From Jacaranda mimosifolia (lineage: Eukaryota; Streptophyta; Magnoliopsida; Lamiales; Bignoniaceae), in assembly GCA_018894105.1 (NCBI GenBank), contig CM032123.1, positions 248,001-312,000 on the forward strand: a stretch of 64,000 bases of DNA. Reading direction: 5' to 3'. How positions within the stretch are numbered: position 1 is the stretch's first letter; each line of letters opens with the position of its first letter. The notes below the pieces were generated by a model that searched no databases, was not told the DNA's origin, and saw only the letters and a program-made list of their open reading frames with translations. Both the position numbers and the translations under genes were made by a program. Positions 11,318 to 24,116 of this stretch are shown piece after piece.

Positions 11318-12943
11318 TGGGGTGGCAATTTTCAACAATACACAATAACTCGACATGAGTTTGATATAAAAAATTTGGATTTGAGTTGACCCATTTTAGG
11401 TTCGGGTCTAACAATATTGACAATAATAAGATCCCGAAGAAAATGGGCTGTGTTGGATTGGGTTGTGTCAAATTTTAGATTATACAAGCAATCCAAAATT
11501 TGATTGTGAGTCACACGACAACATAAATCTATCTGAACCAACTCGACCCAATCCAAATTAAACAAATAAAATTTAAATTTTTTTAGGATTAAAAATATAA
11601 AATAATAAAATAAAGCTTGAAATTTTGAACTTTAGCAACATCAAAATTACTACTTTGATATTTTTTGGTCTTATTTATTTTCACAATCATATAGGATGGA
11701 TTACTAAAATTTTAAATTATTCCTAATGGTTATTTTTGTATCCAAGTGGACATGAAAATTGTATTTTAAAGAGTTAACAAAACACTACGTTAACTAATGA
11801 ATTGTTCTAGAAGTTTTTTTAGGCCTTATATAATGCAAGATTTTGTACATATAAATAGATAAAACTTCTTTCTATTGAAAGATTAAAAAATTCAAAAGAC
11901 TGAAGCAAGTTTTTATAATAATTTAAAATATTTGTTTTACTTATTTGCTTGATGATATGTTTTTATTAGTTTATGTATTGCTTAATTAAATCAATATAAA
12001 GTTAAAAAAATAATGGCATTAATTTTAAAAAGTTAAAAGAGATCATTTGATTGACACAAAAAGATCCAAAAATAAAAGAGAATCGGTGAGTAAAACTTTA
12101 AAAAGTAAGATATTTTTAAAAATAAGACACTTATGATTTCAATATTTTTATGATACCTATAGATACTAGAAAATAAAGGAAAAAAGTCCTAAAGATCAAT
12201 ATATTATGTGATTCAGTTAAAATTATTTGAGTGCATTTGTAAAGTTTTAATGAGAACTCCTTACTCTATTCTAATTTATTAATAATTAAAAATAGATAAA
12301 ATTAAAAAATAAAAATACCAAAAAAATTCTAAAAATTAAAACAAATACTCAAATAATTATTTTAAAATTCAGGTCGACCCGAACCTGACCTGATATGAAT
12401 AGAAGTGTAAATGAATCGAGCTCGAAGCCAAAATACTGAGCTTGAGCTCGAGTTGGCTCACCAAAAAATTTTAAATTAAATAAAAATATTAAACATAATT
12501 ACTTAATAATAATTAATAAAATAATTTAAATTATAATTATAAATAAAATATATATTATAATGATTACTATTATGATTTAAATTATAATATATTATAATTA
12601 TTTAATCATAAATAATAAATATTTAAAATTAGAAAAAAAAAGTAAATTATTAATATATTAATTATTTAATTAATATTTAAAAATAGAAAACTCATGAGCT
12701 TTCGAACAACTAAAATAAAGATCAAGCTTGGCTCATGTTAAAGGTCGAGCTTGAGTCGAGCTATAATCGTCTCGTGAGCTAGCTCAATTCATCTCAAACC
12801 CTTAGATATGAATCAGGTTGACTTAAGGTTGAACACTTTCAAGTTATTATCAGGTTGGATTGGACTTGAGTTGAAAAAATTACTATTATATCTTTACTTC
12901 AACTCAACTCAAACCCACCCGACCTACCAAAATTGCCACCCAT
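11318..12943. mobile_element. hAT-like element with a nested MITE
   Basis: Inverted ends: left TGGGGTGGCAATTTT; right ..AATTGCCACCCAT. Flanks TTCTATAT (11310-11317) and TTCTGTAT (12944-12951) form an 8-bp duplication with one change. The equivalent sites near 24815 and 55845, downstream of WAKL-4 and WAKL-8, are uninterrupted. The element has no recognisable transposase. Its 1.6-kb length includes the inner MITE at 12400-12804. Confidence 0.65.
12400..12804. mobile_element. Nested hAT-like MITE, family M3
   Basis: Ends TAGAAGTGTAAATGAATCGAG and, inverted, TAAGGGTTTGAGATGAATTG. It is flanked by perfect 8-bp copies of GATATGAA at 12392-12399 and 12805-12812. The body is built of GAGCTC/GGCTCATGAGC palindromic words. 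Paralogue at 46289-46680. Confidence 0.75.
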
Positions 12944-12951
12944 TTCTGTAT

Positions 12952-13470
12952 ACTGTTCACCGCACTTTCTAAATCCTAATACAAAAAACTGCATTAAAAT
13001 TCATAAATGGCTATGGTCTGTGAGTGAACTGACTTATAACCAACAGTCCATGTCTTGTTTATGAGGCTCAAATATTACAAAGAATCATGAATCATCATCC
13101 TACACTGTCCATCGTCGGTTGGGCTCGCACTAGTCCTACCTATCAATCCATTCTTCGGGCCCTCTCCCATATCTTCTCTGGTCCCTGGCGTCCATTGCGC
13201 CCAAATAATAAAAGCGCCTTTTTCTTTTTAATTGGGTTCTTCCCCTTAATATGTTGGAGAAAGAATAAACATTCGAAAACATAAATTTCGGGAACATTTT
13301 CTAGACAAACAAACATGGAAATTTCATAATATATCTTTCTTGATGTCCTAATACACAGCGATGTAAAAGGACTTGTCCTATGGACCATGTAAGGCTCACT
13401 ACATGCAATAATATTAAAACCACAACTAATCAAACCATTATATTAACACTATTACTCTCAACAAGGGCAG
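12952..13470. other. 3' flank of WAKL-3, no gene seen
   Basis: Conserved with 335-850 and 46830-47340. Short ORFs on both strands here are not conserved as protein between the copies. Confidence 0.6.
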
Positions 13471-13476
13471 TTTATT
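13471..13476 (-). terminator. AATAAA poly(A) signal candidate, WAKL-3
   Basis: AATAAA on minus a few bases beyond the TGA/TAA that closes the long-tail frame at 13483. Confidence 0.4.
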
Positions 13477-13482
13477 GCTCAA

Positions 13483-16255
13483 TTATCTTCCCTTTCCCAT
13501 TGGCGATATAATACGATTCTTAAGGTTATCAAAGTCAATACTAGTGCTATTACTACTTTCACCAATAATACTGGTGAAGGTGCTACTGAGCAAGTATTCC
13601 ATATCTTCTGCATCATGTTTTGTTTGGACCCATGAGTGCTTAATTTCTCCCCGTCTCAATCCCTCTAATTCCATTGCTACTTCTTTCATGCTAGGCCTAT
13701 CATCCCCTTTCGCATTTAAGCAACTTCTTGCAAGCATAGCGAATTTCTTTATTGCCTCCCTGTTATCTTCCCTCACAACAATATTATCTTGGAGTATTTT
13801 GAATAAGCGGTCTTGCTTCATTGCAGAAAGGAAAAACTTGGCTAAATTTCTCTCGTCTGCTGGCCCTCCCAAGCTCACTGCCATCATTCCTGTTAGCAGC
13901 TCCACAAGGACTATGCCAAAGCTATAAACATCGCTTTTCTTGGTCATTTGATGCGTCTACAGACACTCAAGATCTAGGTATGCTAATGTTCCACGCACTA
14001 CCAGAGATTGTTCTGATTGATCCAAGAGAACCAATCTTGAAGCTCTAAAATCAGACACTTTTGTTGTCAAAGTGTGGTCTAAAAGAATATTTGCAGACTT
14101 TATATCTCTGTGGATAATTGAAGGGGAAGCCGCATAGTGTAAATACGAGAGCACGTCAGCGGTTTCTGCAGCTATTTTCAGACGCATGTCCCAAGAAAGA
14201 AAACATGCTTTTGACTTGTTTTGTATGTGTTCGGAAAGGGCTCCATTGTTTATGAACTCGTACACTAGCAGAGGTACTTGTGTTTCTAAGCAGCAACCAA
14301 GAAGCTTGACTTCATTCCTATGATTGATTTTGGACAAAACAATCAACTCATTGATGAATTCCTCATTTTGGGTGGGATCAACTTCTCTAGACTTCTTGAT
14401 GGCAACTATTTTGTCATCTGGTAAGAAGCCTTTGTATACAGTGCCATAGCCTCCTTGGCCAATGATCGAACTGTTGTGGAAGTTGTTGGTCGCTTTATGC
14501 AGCTCGGATTCACTAAAAATTTTTAGCATATCCAACGATTTGCCTTTTCCAGTAATTTTTTCTTCCAATAACTTGCCCCCATTTTGTTGAAAGAACTTCT
14601 TTCTCGTCTTTGCTTGGTTTATCCTCTTCAGTTCCAAGTGCAACCAACAAGCCGTCAGCAGCAGAACAATGACCCCTAAAGTAATCCCTTTTTTTCATAC
14701 ATCAACAAGCAAAACAGAATATACATATCAAATTTGATTCTCTCAAACTAAAACATATATACATCATGGGACAAGGAATAGAGGATATTAATTAAGGATC
14801 ATTTCCATTGCATATTTTCATTAATTAATCTTTAAAAAGAGAAAGTTACTAATACTACTGTACTAGCGACTTCTTTTGCAAAAAAGGAAAAGTTATATAA
14901 ACTAACCTGCAACAAGTTTGAATACAAGTGATTCACCACGAATGCAACCATGTCCATCTTTTTTCCCATCTCCATGGTACCCTCTGGGGCAAAGACACTT
15001 AAAACCTCCTTGTGTGTTCTCGCAATATCTTTCACAGATGTTGAGTTGGCATTCATCTATATCTGTAAAAAAATGGTAGAATGCTTGTGTTTCAATAGAA
15101 ATAGAAAAGAAAAGCAAAATGTTTGTTACACATATTAGGCAAGCCAGCTTGGCCACACATTTCATGAACATAGGTATGGGTATTTCCTTTGACAACCATC
15201 ATTTTTCATTCAACAAATTAGGCAGGAAGAATAAATAGATCTAATAGTCTAATTAGTTAGTCATTTCATACCTTTGCAACCATTAACGAGGTAAGGGTTG
15301 CCCTCATATCCATTTTTGTAAAAACATCGATATCCTAAATAACCTTGCACATCATGACAATCAGAGTTATCCTGACATGCATAGCTACTTAGATTCTTTT
15401 GAGCCATTTCACACGTCTCATTCCCTATCGTCCAGTCAAGTACTGCGGGAAGCTTCTTCACGTTGTGCAAATTTGTAAGATTATCTAAAGTGAACCTGAA
15501 CTGTTCTGATTCAACCAAAAGCGCATAGCTGCAGGGGTTGAAGTTCCAGACAGAAGTGTGATTCTTAAAACTCCCAACTGTGAGATTAAAACTCCGCAAG
15601 TCCTCTGGGATAGACGCCTCACAACACCCCCCACCATTGCATCTTCCATCATTCACAACAGCCGTGCTCTCACATATGGACATGCATCCCATGGTGTACC
15701 TGCATGCCTCACCAGATACACAAAATACATTTATACATCAGTAAGTGTAGTTTAAATCATGTTTTAGATTAGTTAATAACGATATACATGTAAAAGCTGG
15801 TTCATGATTCATATATATATATATATGCACCTTTTATCTCCACTCTGGCCCCAAAAGTAACCAAAAGAATCACATCCAACCACATCAAACCTATTACCCG
15901 TATTGTTGACATAGAATTTGGAGAGCGTAAACCATGGCTCTGAATACGAGTCGGGATCGAGGACCCCCAACCGGTTGTAGCACTTTCGGCCGACCAGCGC
16001 CAGAATATGTAATCGTCCCTCTAGAGAGATTCTTGTGACATTAATGGGGCTGTCACGTAGGAATAGTTTGGGAGGATGCTGAGGCTGAGAGGTACTGTCA
16101 CATTTGATGAAGGACTCTTCGTTGAGATAACAGCCTTCTTTCATACCAAATGGGTATGGAACTTCAACATCCTCACATTTATCACTGCACGATAGGTCAG
16201 GCTGCTTAGCACCATCTCCCAATATTGGCAAAATCAACAACAAAAACAACATCAT
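13483..16255 (-). pseudogene. WAKL-3: full-length WAKL with nonsense codon in kinase
   Basis: Exons: 16255-15831, 15699-15272, 15062-14907, 14687-13483 (2214 bp, same lengths as WAKL-7). Ectodomain frames are open: signal peptide, GUB_WAK ([14 protein letters not shown]), EGF and EGF_CA (DIDECQLNICERYCE). Two lesions separate it from WAKL-7. A CAG to TAG change at 13957-13959, right after YLDLECL, truncates the kinase after the activation segment. A TGC to TAC change in exon 2 turns CFCKNGYEG into CFYKNGYEG, losing an EGF cysteine. After the stop the frame stays open to the original end (GKGR), so the break is recent. DFG is DFR (AGA at 14044-14046). The extra A before exon 4 compared with WAKL-1 is intronic and harmless. 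A truncated receptor could still be made, but a pseudogene is the likeliest call. Confidence 0.82.
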
Positions 16256-16347
16256 TTGAGACTGAATTATTATAGATACTTCTCTGGCAATTCTTTCTTA
16301 TATTCTTTCTTCTATATATATGCAATTTCCGTTATCAATCATGCAAC

Positions 16348-16368
16348 CCTTTATATATATATACATAT
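16348..16368 (-). promoter_or_regulatory. Putative TATA box of WAKL-3
   Basis: TATATATATAAAGGG-type run on minus, at the position of the WAKL-1 TATA box, about 95 bp upstream of the ATG. It is lengthened by TA repeats. Confidence 0.4.
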
Positions 16369-16523
16369 AGTTCTCAATTATTAAGGTGGTGACCCCTAAA
16401 TAACTATAAAACAAAAAAAAGGTGATGACTCCCAAGTAATTTCCTTATTCATTTTCGCCTCCGGAGATAAAAATGCTTGCAGTCACTAGTCATTGTAGTA
16501 TTTTGCCAAGATTGTGGATGTGA

Positions 16524-18061
16524 GGCTAATTTGAAAAAATATAGTGGAAAAACAAAACATTTACAAAACTACCGTAATTTTAAAAGTTCTGCAAAATTAG
16601 GATAGCCACGCCTTACCCTTTTTTTTTTTTTTTTTAAATTCAATAGTTAAGAGGCGTGGCCTGTGATTGATGTATTCTTCAAGAGGTGTGGCCTGGCCAC
16701 GCCTCTTTGGGAAGTTTTTTTTTTTTTTTCTTTTTTTTTTTGATATTGTTATATATATATATATATAAATATATATATTTTAATTTTTTAATTTTTTAAT
16801 TTTAAAGTTTGAATTTTTTTTTTTTGGAATAATATTAGGATTGACATAGTATCATTTGTTTTATCTTTATTTTATGTAATTTAATATAGAATATTTTATC
16901 TTATATTTAAAATTTTAATTAATTAATTTTTTGAAATATTAAAAGTTAGCCATAAAATATAGTATAAATTTTAAATTTTTTTATAAATGTACTATTTTAT
17001 AAAATGCAAGTGATTGAAACATGTTTTTATAAATTTACTATACTTTATATTTTCTTCAATTGATACAATATATTAATTCGTGAAGGAATGCTTGTAATGT
17101 TTGAACTTTGGCCAAAATAAATATGTAAAACCACAATATATGATTATATATATTAATACATTAATCAAGCATTATCATACTTTTTAATCATAAGTAATGC
17201 TTGTAATTTCAAGATATGTTATTATTTTGGGCTAATTTATAAAAATATTGTGAAAAAAATAATATTTGTAAAATTACCTTAATTCTTGAAAGTTTATAAA
17301 AATTATGGTAAGGCGTGGCTTTATAGCCATGCCTTTAGCTATCTTTTCATTTTTTTTTTAATTAGATAATTAAGAGGCGTGGTTCGGGGCCATGCCTCTA
17401 AATTCATAATTGCTGCAATTGTCGGCCACGCCTCTAAATTCATAATTGTTGCAACACAATTGCATTGAAGGCCGCGCCTCTTTAAGAATTTCTTTTTTTT
17501 TATTCCTTTTTTTATGTTTGATTTTTTTTGCTTTTAGGAATAATATTAGGGCTGACATCAGCCATACTATTATTTTATGTAATTTAATATAAAATATTTT
17601 ATTTTATATTTAAAATTTAATTAATTAATTTTTTTAAAATATTAAAAATGAGACCATAAAAATGTAGTATAAATTTTAATTTTTTTTAATAAATATACTA
17701 TTTTATAAAATGCAGTGATTGAAGCATGTTTCTATAAGTTTACTCTATTCTATATTTACTTTAGTTGATATAATATATTAACTCTTGAATGGATGCTTGT
17801 AATGTTAGAACCTTGGCTAAAATAAACATGTGAAACTGCAGTATATGATTATATATTAACACGTTAATCAAGATTTATTATTTATAAATAATATTTTATT
17901 TATAAATGACTACTCGTATATATTTTATTTGGATAAGGAGACTCGCATATCAACAATCATACTAGTGGCATTGACAATGACCATTTTTTTCTCTTAATAA
18001 CCATGTATATCCATGCTAAAAAAATGAATCATCTCCCATTTGAGTTTAATTCTAAAAGACA

Positions 18062-18093
<32 letters not shown>

Positions 18094-18886
18094 GATAAAG
18101 TTATGTGAATGTTGAATTTTATAAGTGGAATAGATAAATAGAACTGATTAGGTAAAAATATTATGTGATAGTTTCATATGCCAAAATAATAACATACCTT
18201 CAAATTACAAGCATCACTTATGATTAAAAAGTATGATAATGCTTGATTAATGTATTAATATATAATCATACACTGTGGTTTTACATACTTATTTTGGTCA
18301 AAGTTCAAACATTACAAGCATTCCTTCACGAATTAATATATTGCATCAATTGAAGAAAATATAGAGTATAGTAAATTTATAAAAACATGTTTCAATCACT
18401 TGCATTTTATAAAATAGTATATTTATAAAAAAATTTAAAATTTATACTATATTTTATAGCTCATTTTTAATATTTCAAAAAATTAATTAATTAAAATTTT
18501 AAATATAAGATAAAATATTCTATATTAAATTACATAAAATAAAGATAAAACAAATGATGCTATGTCAACCCTAATATTATTCCCAAAAGAAAAAAAATTT
18601 AAACATTAAAATTAAAAATTTAAAATATATATTTATATATATATAAAACAATACTAAAAATTAAAAAAAAAAAAAGAAAAATCCCAAAGAGGCGTGGCTG
18701 GAGGCCACGTCTCTTGAAGGGAAATTCTGCATGAATTAAGAGGCGTGGCCCTCTTAATTACTGAATTAAAAAAAAAAAAAAATAGTGTAAGGCGTGGCTT
18801 GCGCCTTACCATAATTTTGCAAAATTATTAAAATCACGGTAGTTTTGTAAACTTTTTTTTTTTCACTGTATTTTTTCAAATTAGCC
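16524..18886. mobile_element. Mutator-like foldback element, 2363 bp
   Basis: Perfect 9-bp target duplication TGGATGTGA at 16515-16523 and 18887-18895. Inverted ends start GGCTAATTTGAAAAAATA on both sides and extend for well over 100 bp (ACAAAACTACCGT also matches). It consists of three copies of a roughly 700-bp arm: two direct (from 16524 and from about 17228) and one inverted (about 18187-18886). Each arm carries several GAGGCGTGGC/GCCACGCCTC words and poly-T. No transposase ORF. The 9-bp duplication and long inverted ends indicate a Mutator-type (MULE) origin. The paralogous sites upstream of WAKL-1, -7 and -8 lack it. Confidence 0.85.
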
Positions 18887-19584
18887 TGGATGTGACTTAA
18901 AAAGTAAGTCTTGTTGCAGCTGACAGCTTTCTAGTTAGATCAAATAGCCTTTGCTTTAAATACAGATGGACCGGTTTTAAATGCGGAAAGATACTAAGGT
19001 AATGTTTAGTTATGTTTTATATATTTTGCATTATGTATTTTGGAAGAATGAGTTTTTTAATATTGGAAAATGTGAAAGTTATATTGGGGATTGTGATGGA
19101 TGTTTATTTATGTTTTAGAGAATAATTAGAAATTTATTTTTGAGAGTGTTAGTATGTTTATTGATGTTTTAAGATGAGACATTTTTTACTGTAATCAACA
19201 AAATAATATTTTTTTATCGAGTTTTGGGGGTAAAAATAGAATTAAGTCATTTTTTTTATTGTAAGATAATAAACAAATATATATGATATATATATTAAAA
19301 AATGGTATTATTTTAGGAAAAATAAAGGATAGAAGAGAGTATTTTAGAAAAAATTAATTTTAATATTTTAAAAGAAAAATAAGTATAAGTTTATTTTATA
19401 TTTTGTGAAAATAAGTTTGGTAAAAATATAAACGACAAGGCCTCAATATTGATGGATGTAGCTCCACATGATGAGTCATTATATTTTCTTGGTTGGTGAA
19501 TCTGAATAAATAACGCAACTCAACTTTTGGAGTCATTGCGAACTTTTTGTTGGCGCATTGATTCACGACGCGTGGAATTGGATT

Positions 19585-20322
19585 CAATGTTTTGAGAATT
19601 GGACCGGACCAGCCGGTTCGATCGGTCCGATCGGTGATCGAAGGCCAGTCCGGTCCGATTGAATCCTCAAAATGGGGAGTGGTCAAAATCGGTTGAACCG
19701 GTCAAAACCGGTCAAAATCGGACCAATTCAACCGGTTCACCTTTTTTTTTTTTTTTTTAAGTTTTAATTGTTTTAAAAAAAGAAAAAGTAAAAAAGAAAG
19801 GAAATGAGTTGAAGATGATGATTAAAGATTTTGGATATGTAATTTTTAAAACATGAATTTATTTTCTTGAAATTTAATGAAGTGATGGTTACATGTGAAT
19901 GCTTATGTTTAATTTGTTATTTTATTTTGTTTAATCTCTTTTAAATAATGTTGAATATTTAGCATAGAAAAATTTATTTTTACTTGGAATTAAAGTATGA
20001 TACAAATAATTACTTAAATTAACGTGAAATATTATTTTTTATTTATTTATAGTTGATTAATTGTAAAATAGTATTATTTTCTAAAGAAAGTATTTAAAAA
20101 TACGTAAGTTAAATTTTTTTTAAATAATATTCTTTCTATATTAATTGCAAGTTTTATTTTTTGATAATATTAAAATATTATATATATTTATAAAATTAAA
20201 TATACTTATTACATCATTATGACGACATACAGGTTCAATCAATCGTCAAACCGGTTGAACCGATTGAACCAGTAATCAGTAGCCTCACCGATTCATTATC
20301 CAGTCCGATTTTAAAAACATTG
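19585..20322. mobile_element. hAT-like MITE, family M2
   Basis: Inverted ends CAATGTTTTGAGAATTGGACCGG and, on the other strand, CAATGTTTTTAAAATCGGAC. The flanks ATTGGATT (19577-19584) and ATTGGAAT (20323-20330) are an 8-bp duplication. The WAKL-7 flank at about 51231 has one uninterrupted ATTGGAAT. The ends are dense in CCGGTT/AACCGG words. No ORF. Confidence 0.8.
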
Positions 20323-20375
20323 ATTGGAATACATATAGATTAAACTTTCGTCCCACACTCCCAGTCTCCCACTCC

Positions 20376-20437
<62 letters not shown>
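20376..20437. repeat. (TTA)n microsatellite
   Basis: About 20 uninterrupted TTA/TAT triplets in the conserved upstream block. The WAKL-7 flank has only four at about 51278. Confidence 0.95.
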
Positions 20438-20940
20438 GTGTGTGCGTGTGTATTGTATACTTTTTTGGTAATGACCTCACTCATTAATTTTATTGAAGAA
20501 GCTTTAGAGAAAGAGAGGTATCAGGCTACAGGATCTGGAAGGTCATCCATCCTTTTCACGTATTGGATCTATTCAGCTACTTGGATCATTTTCAAGTACC
20601 ATACAAATTCTTTCCAATGGTTTTTCAAAAATAAAAATTCTTTATTGGCCCCATCTATATACATACATCTCAATTCTCAAGAGAGTATACTCTTTTTGAA
20701 CAACTTAATAATTAAAGTACAGTTAAATATTCTGGTAGAATTAAGAAAAATATAGAATTAATTAGATCATATAGATTATAATTGAGCCATAAATATTTCT
20801 TCAACCTAGCTAATTAAGAGTTAAATTAATTTTTTTAAATAAAAAAGAAAAAAAGAAAGCTTGATCAACTCAAATAGGACATACATACTAGATTGTCTTT
20901 TACCTATTTTACATTTTATTCCATTATGTATGTATATAGG

Positions 20941-22238
20941 GCTAAATGCACATTACCCCTTTATGTAATTCAAAATTGCTACGTGTTAAAAATAGAGTAT
21001 GTTTAGTACTTCGTGTTTCAAAAAAATTGGCTCACTCGCCCCAGCAAAACTAATCTGTGAGAAAAAATATGAAGAGACAGAGTTGCTCTTCTAGGGAAAA
21101 AAAAAAAGTGCCATGGAACCACCTTATGTGTGCTGAGGAAGATTTTGGTTAATCTTACAATTTTCTCTCAATTGTTTCTTCTTACCTTTGGCATATTTTA
21201 AATTATATACTCAACAGTATTAAAATATAAATATATCTAAAATATGTAATTAATTTTTACAATTAAAAATTAAAAACGTAAATCCTAAAATTATTTTGGA
21301 GAGATATAACTAAATATATCCTTATTTCACTCAATTTTATTTTCATCCCAAAAATCAAACGAGAAAATATTAATTTGACTGTTACGGTAAAAAATATCTT
21401 CCCCTAAAATATAAACAAACATACCAAAATACAACTTTCATATTCTCCAATAATTCATTCTCCCAAAATACATAATAAACACATAATAAAATTAAACAAA
21501 AAACATGACCAAACATTCCCATAGATTTTTAAGTTTTTTTAATTTTTAATTTATTTTTAACTTTTTCTTAAGAATATTAAATTTATAAATAGGTCTAAAA
21601 TAATTTAATTCAATTTAAATAAATTTATCTATTAATTTAAATAATAATAATTATTATTATTACTACAAAAGAATATATATATTTACACTACCCTCTCCCA
21701 CTCACCCCCGACATAGCCGTCGAATAGCTACCACCGCCGAGGCAGCCGCTCAAGCTAGCCCTTCCCCTCAAGCCACCCATGCACACCCCTCTCCCCCTCA
21801 ACCAAGTCTTCAACTGTTGCAGGTGACTGGGGCCAAACTAGTACGGCAGCCATGCCCAGCAGCCAACTGTGCATCTGGCCACGATTGCTTTGGCTTGGCT
21901 ACCGGGGGTGGGGTGTGGAGGGGGTAGGGGTTGGCCGTTGGGGGTGGTATAATATATATACATATTATATGGAAAAATACGCAAAACCCCAATGTGAAAT
22001 TAGAAATTACCACAAAAATTCTTTGTGTGAACTTCAAATTAAAAAAGGGCTAACTAGAACCCCAGAGGGCATTATAGATAATTCACAGCCAAAATTGCTA
22101 TCCTATATGTAGCCACAATGCGCGGGGGTATGATGGCAATTTTGACAAAAGCATAGGGTACTAATCAGACTCCATTTTTAACACGGGGAGTTTTGTGAAA
22201 ATTTTGAATTTCAAAGGGGTTTTATGCGTATTTCCCCC
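20941..22238. mobile_element. Foldback element with GC-rich core, copy 1
   Basis: Ends GGGCTAAATGCACATTACCCC and, inverted, GGGGAAATACGCATAAAACCCC. Similarity continues inward for about 100 bp (GTTAAAAATGGAGTCTG..TAGTAC). Both sides abut TATATATA, so the target duplication cannot be measured. The WAKL-8 upstream flank (about 61425-61455) runs through uninterrupted. The centre (21690-21950) is GC-rich, in contrast to its surroundings. Possibly Mutator-like; no transposase seen. Confidence 0.65.
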
Positions 22239-23842
22239 TATATATACACACTAGTGTAGGGGGCACTGCACAAGGTGCCTTGTCCATTAACATAATTAAA
22301 TATGAGCACCTCTGCACGCTCTAACACATGTGCTAAATTTTTTAGATAATAAAAATATTTATTTAGTTTTTATATAAAATTACTATTTCAATAATTTAAA
22401 TATATTTACTTAATTTCTTACATAAATAAATAATTAATTATGATAAAATGATAATAGTGGAGTAGAGATTTGATGGATTGTAGTGGTAATTATTTCATAA
22501 ATATGATAAAAGATAAAAGGATAAAATTCACTTTACCCCCTTGTACTTCGACTTCGTCTCACTTTACCCCATATACTTTTAATTGCATCTCTCTATGAAA
22601 TAATAAAATTGCTTCACTACATCTGTTCTATTACCTAATACATCTCTCTATGAAATCAGAAAAAATCAAAAAGAAAAGAAAACAGAAAAGAAAAACATTG
22701 CCTTTATCACCAAGTAGCAACAAAACTATGTGTAAGTGAGATTTCATATCGGCATTTGAAGTCGGTCTTTAAGAAACACGTTTCCATTGTATGTCTTTGG
22801 TGATTTTATATTTCTAAATCTTCAATATAATTTTTTCTTTTTTATAGAGAAGATGGGTTTCATTTATTAAATGAACAATTAAAATTATGAGCAACTTCGT
22901 TTTTTAAAAAGAAAAAATTAACAGTGTGAGATGAAGAGAATTTAACAGAATTGAATAATTTAAATAAAATTGAGAGTATAAGAAAGCAAAGTGATGCAAT
23001 TAACAGTAGATGAAGATAAAGTGAGATGAAGTTTGAGTACAAAGGGGTAAAGTGGACTTTATCCAAAATAAAAATATGGGACATTATGGATATATCAAGT
23101 GAAAACACACTAAAGAGGAATTATATGTTTTATTAATAGATAGATATGCTTTTACAATAAAAATAATTTTCAATTTTAAACTCAAAATAATCTAGTAGTG
23201 TTGCCATACAAACAGTTTTCATTATAAAAGGTATTATAAATAGCTATGAAAAATAAAAAATAAAAAAAAAAGGTTTGAAAATTCAGAACATTGGATCAGA
23301 AAAAAGTACGTAAAAAATATGTCTAACTGCAACTATTATTTCAACCAGAAAGAAAGAAAATAAATCATGACAGTACCAATAATATTGTCAATGAAAATAT
23401 GCAAACACTCAACTAAATGCTAGACTAAATTTGACAAACATATATCTTGTTCCATAAAAAGTTAAGCAGACAGCAATACTAAAGAGTCTTGCTTGATAAT
23501 ACATAAACTTAAAATAGTTTCCATCCATATCTCAAATGAAAGCACTCTTCGTTCCTCCTCAATCATAACCCAGAGCCATGTTCCAAGTAACTGTCGCAAA
23601 ATAATTTTGTTTCATTCCTGTTTCGCTTGAATCAAACATACAACTTTTGTCTGCTTGGAAACCTTCTTCCACCCATAAAACTCTTTAGAGGTTTTTTTTT
23701 TTTTTTTTTCCTTTTTCTTTTTCTTATTTCTTTTATTTTATTTTATTTTATTTTATTTTTTTTGGGGAATTCATCAAAAACATCCTTAAACGCATGCTGC
23801 CAAAATCCATCATCCAACAAAGCAAAAATAAACATTGTCCCT

Positions 23843-24116
23843 TTTATGACCATAACTTATTTGTAGATTTAATGAAGGATCAACTTGATATTGCTTCTTC
23901 TTCAGTAGGCACCTAAAGTTAATCTTTGCATTATACTTTTCTGAAGAAGAGCAAAAAGTATATCATTTTTAGTTTTTAAATAAGAAGATATACATTATTC
24001 TAGCCATGGATAGTGTACTTTGCTCATGTAAGTCGCGTTGTGTAGAAATCAATTGCATCTCGCTGTCTACTTGCTTGATAGACGTCCATAATTGGTCTAG
24101 ATATGTATGCTGCAAA
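23843..24116 (-). other. Two exon-like conserved blocks of unknown origin, copy 1
   Basis: On minus, an acceptor-like CTTTTTGCAG is followed by an open stretch containing YLDQLWTSIKQVDSE and QLISTQRDLHEQSTLS. A second block follows after TTAACTTTAG. The same blocks occur at 54838-55113, where the second reads VPAEVKKQYQDDLSLNLQI; here that block has a 2-bp deletion that shifts its frame. Most base differences in the first block change amino acids. I do not recognise the protein. It may be a relic of a gene or a chance ORF in a duplicated flank. Confidence 0.25.

Noticed and set aside
13475..13927. 150-codon plus-strand ORF opposite WAKL-3 (similar ones at 927-1199, 26197-26631, 47414-47797, 57530-57769)
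   Set aside because: These are antisense shadows of the kinase exon; their conservation follows the minus-strand coding sequence.
14643..14700. Apparent frameshift at the start of exon 4 in WAKL-3 and WAKL-7 (extra A after ATG)
   Set aside because: The ATG and A run lie in intron 3; the exon starts after the AG, where the frames are identical in all copies.
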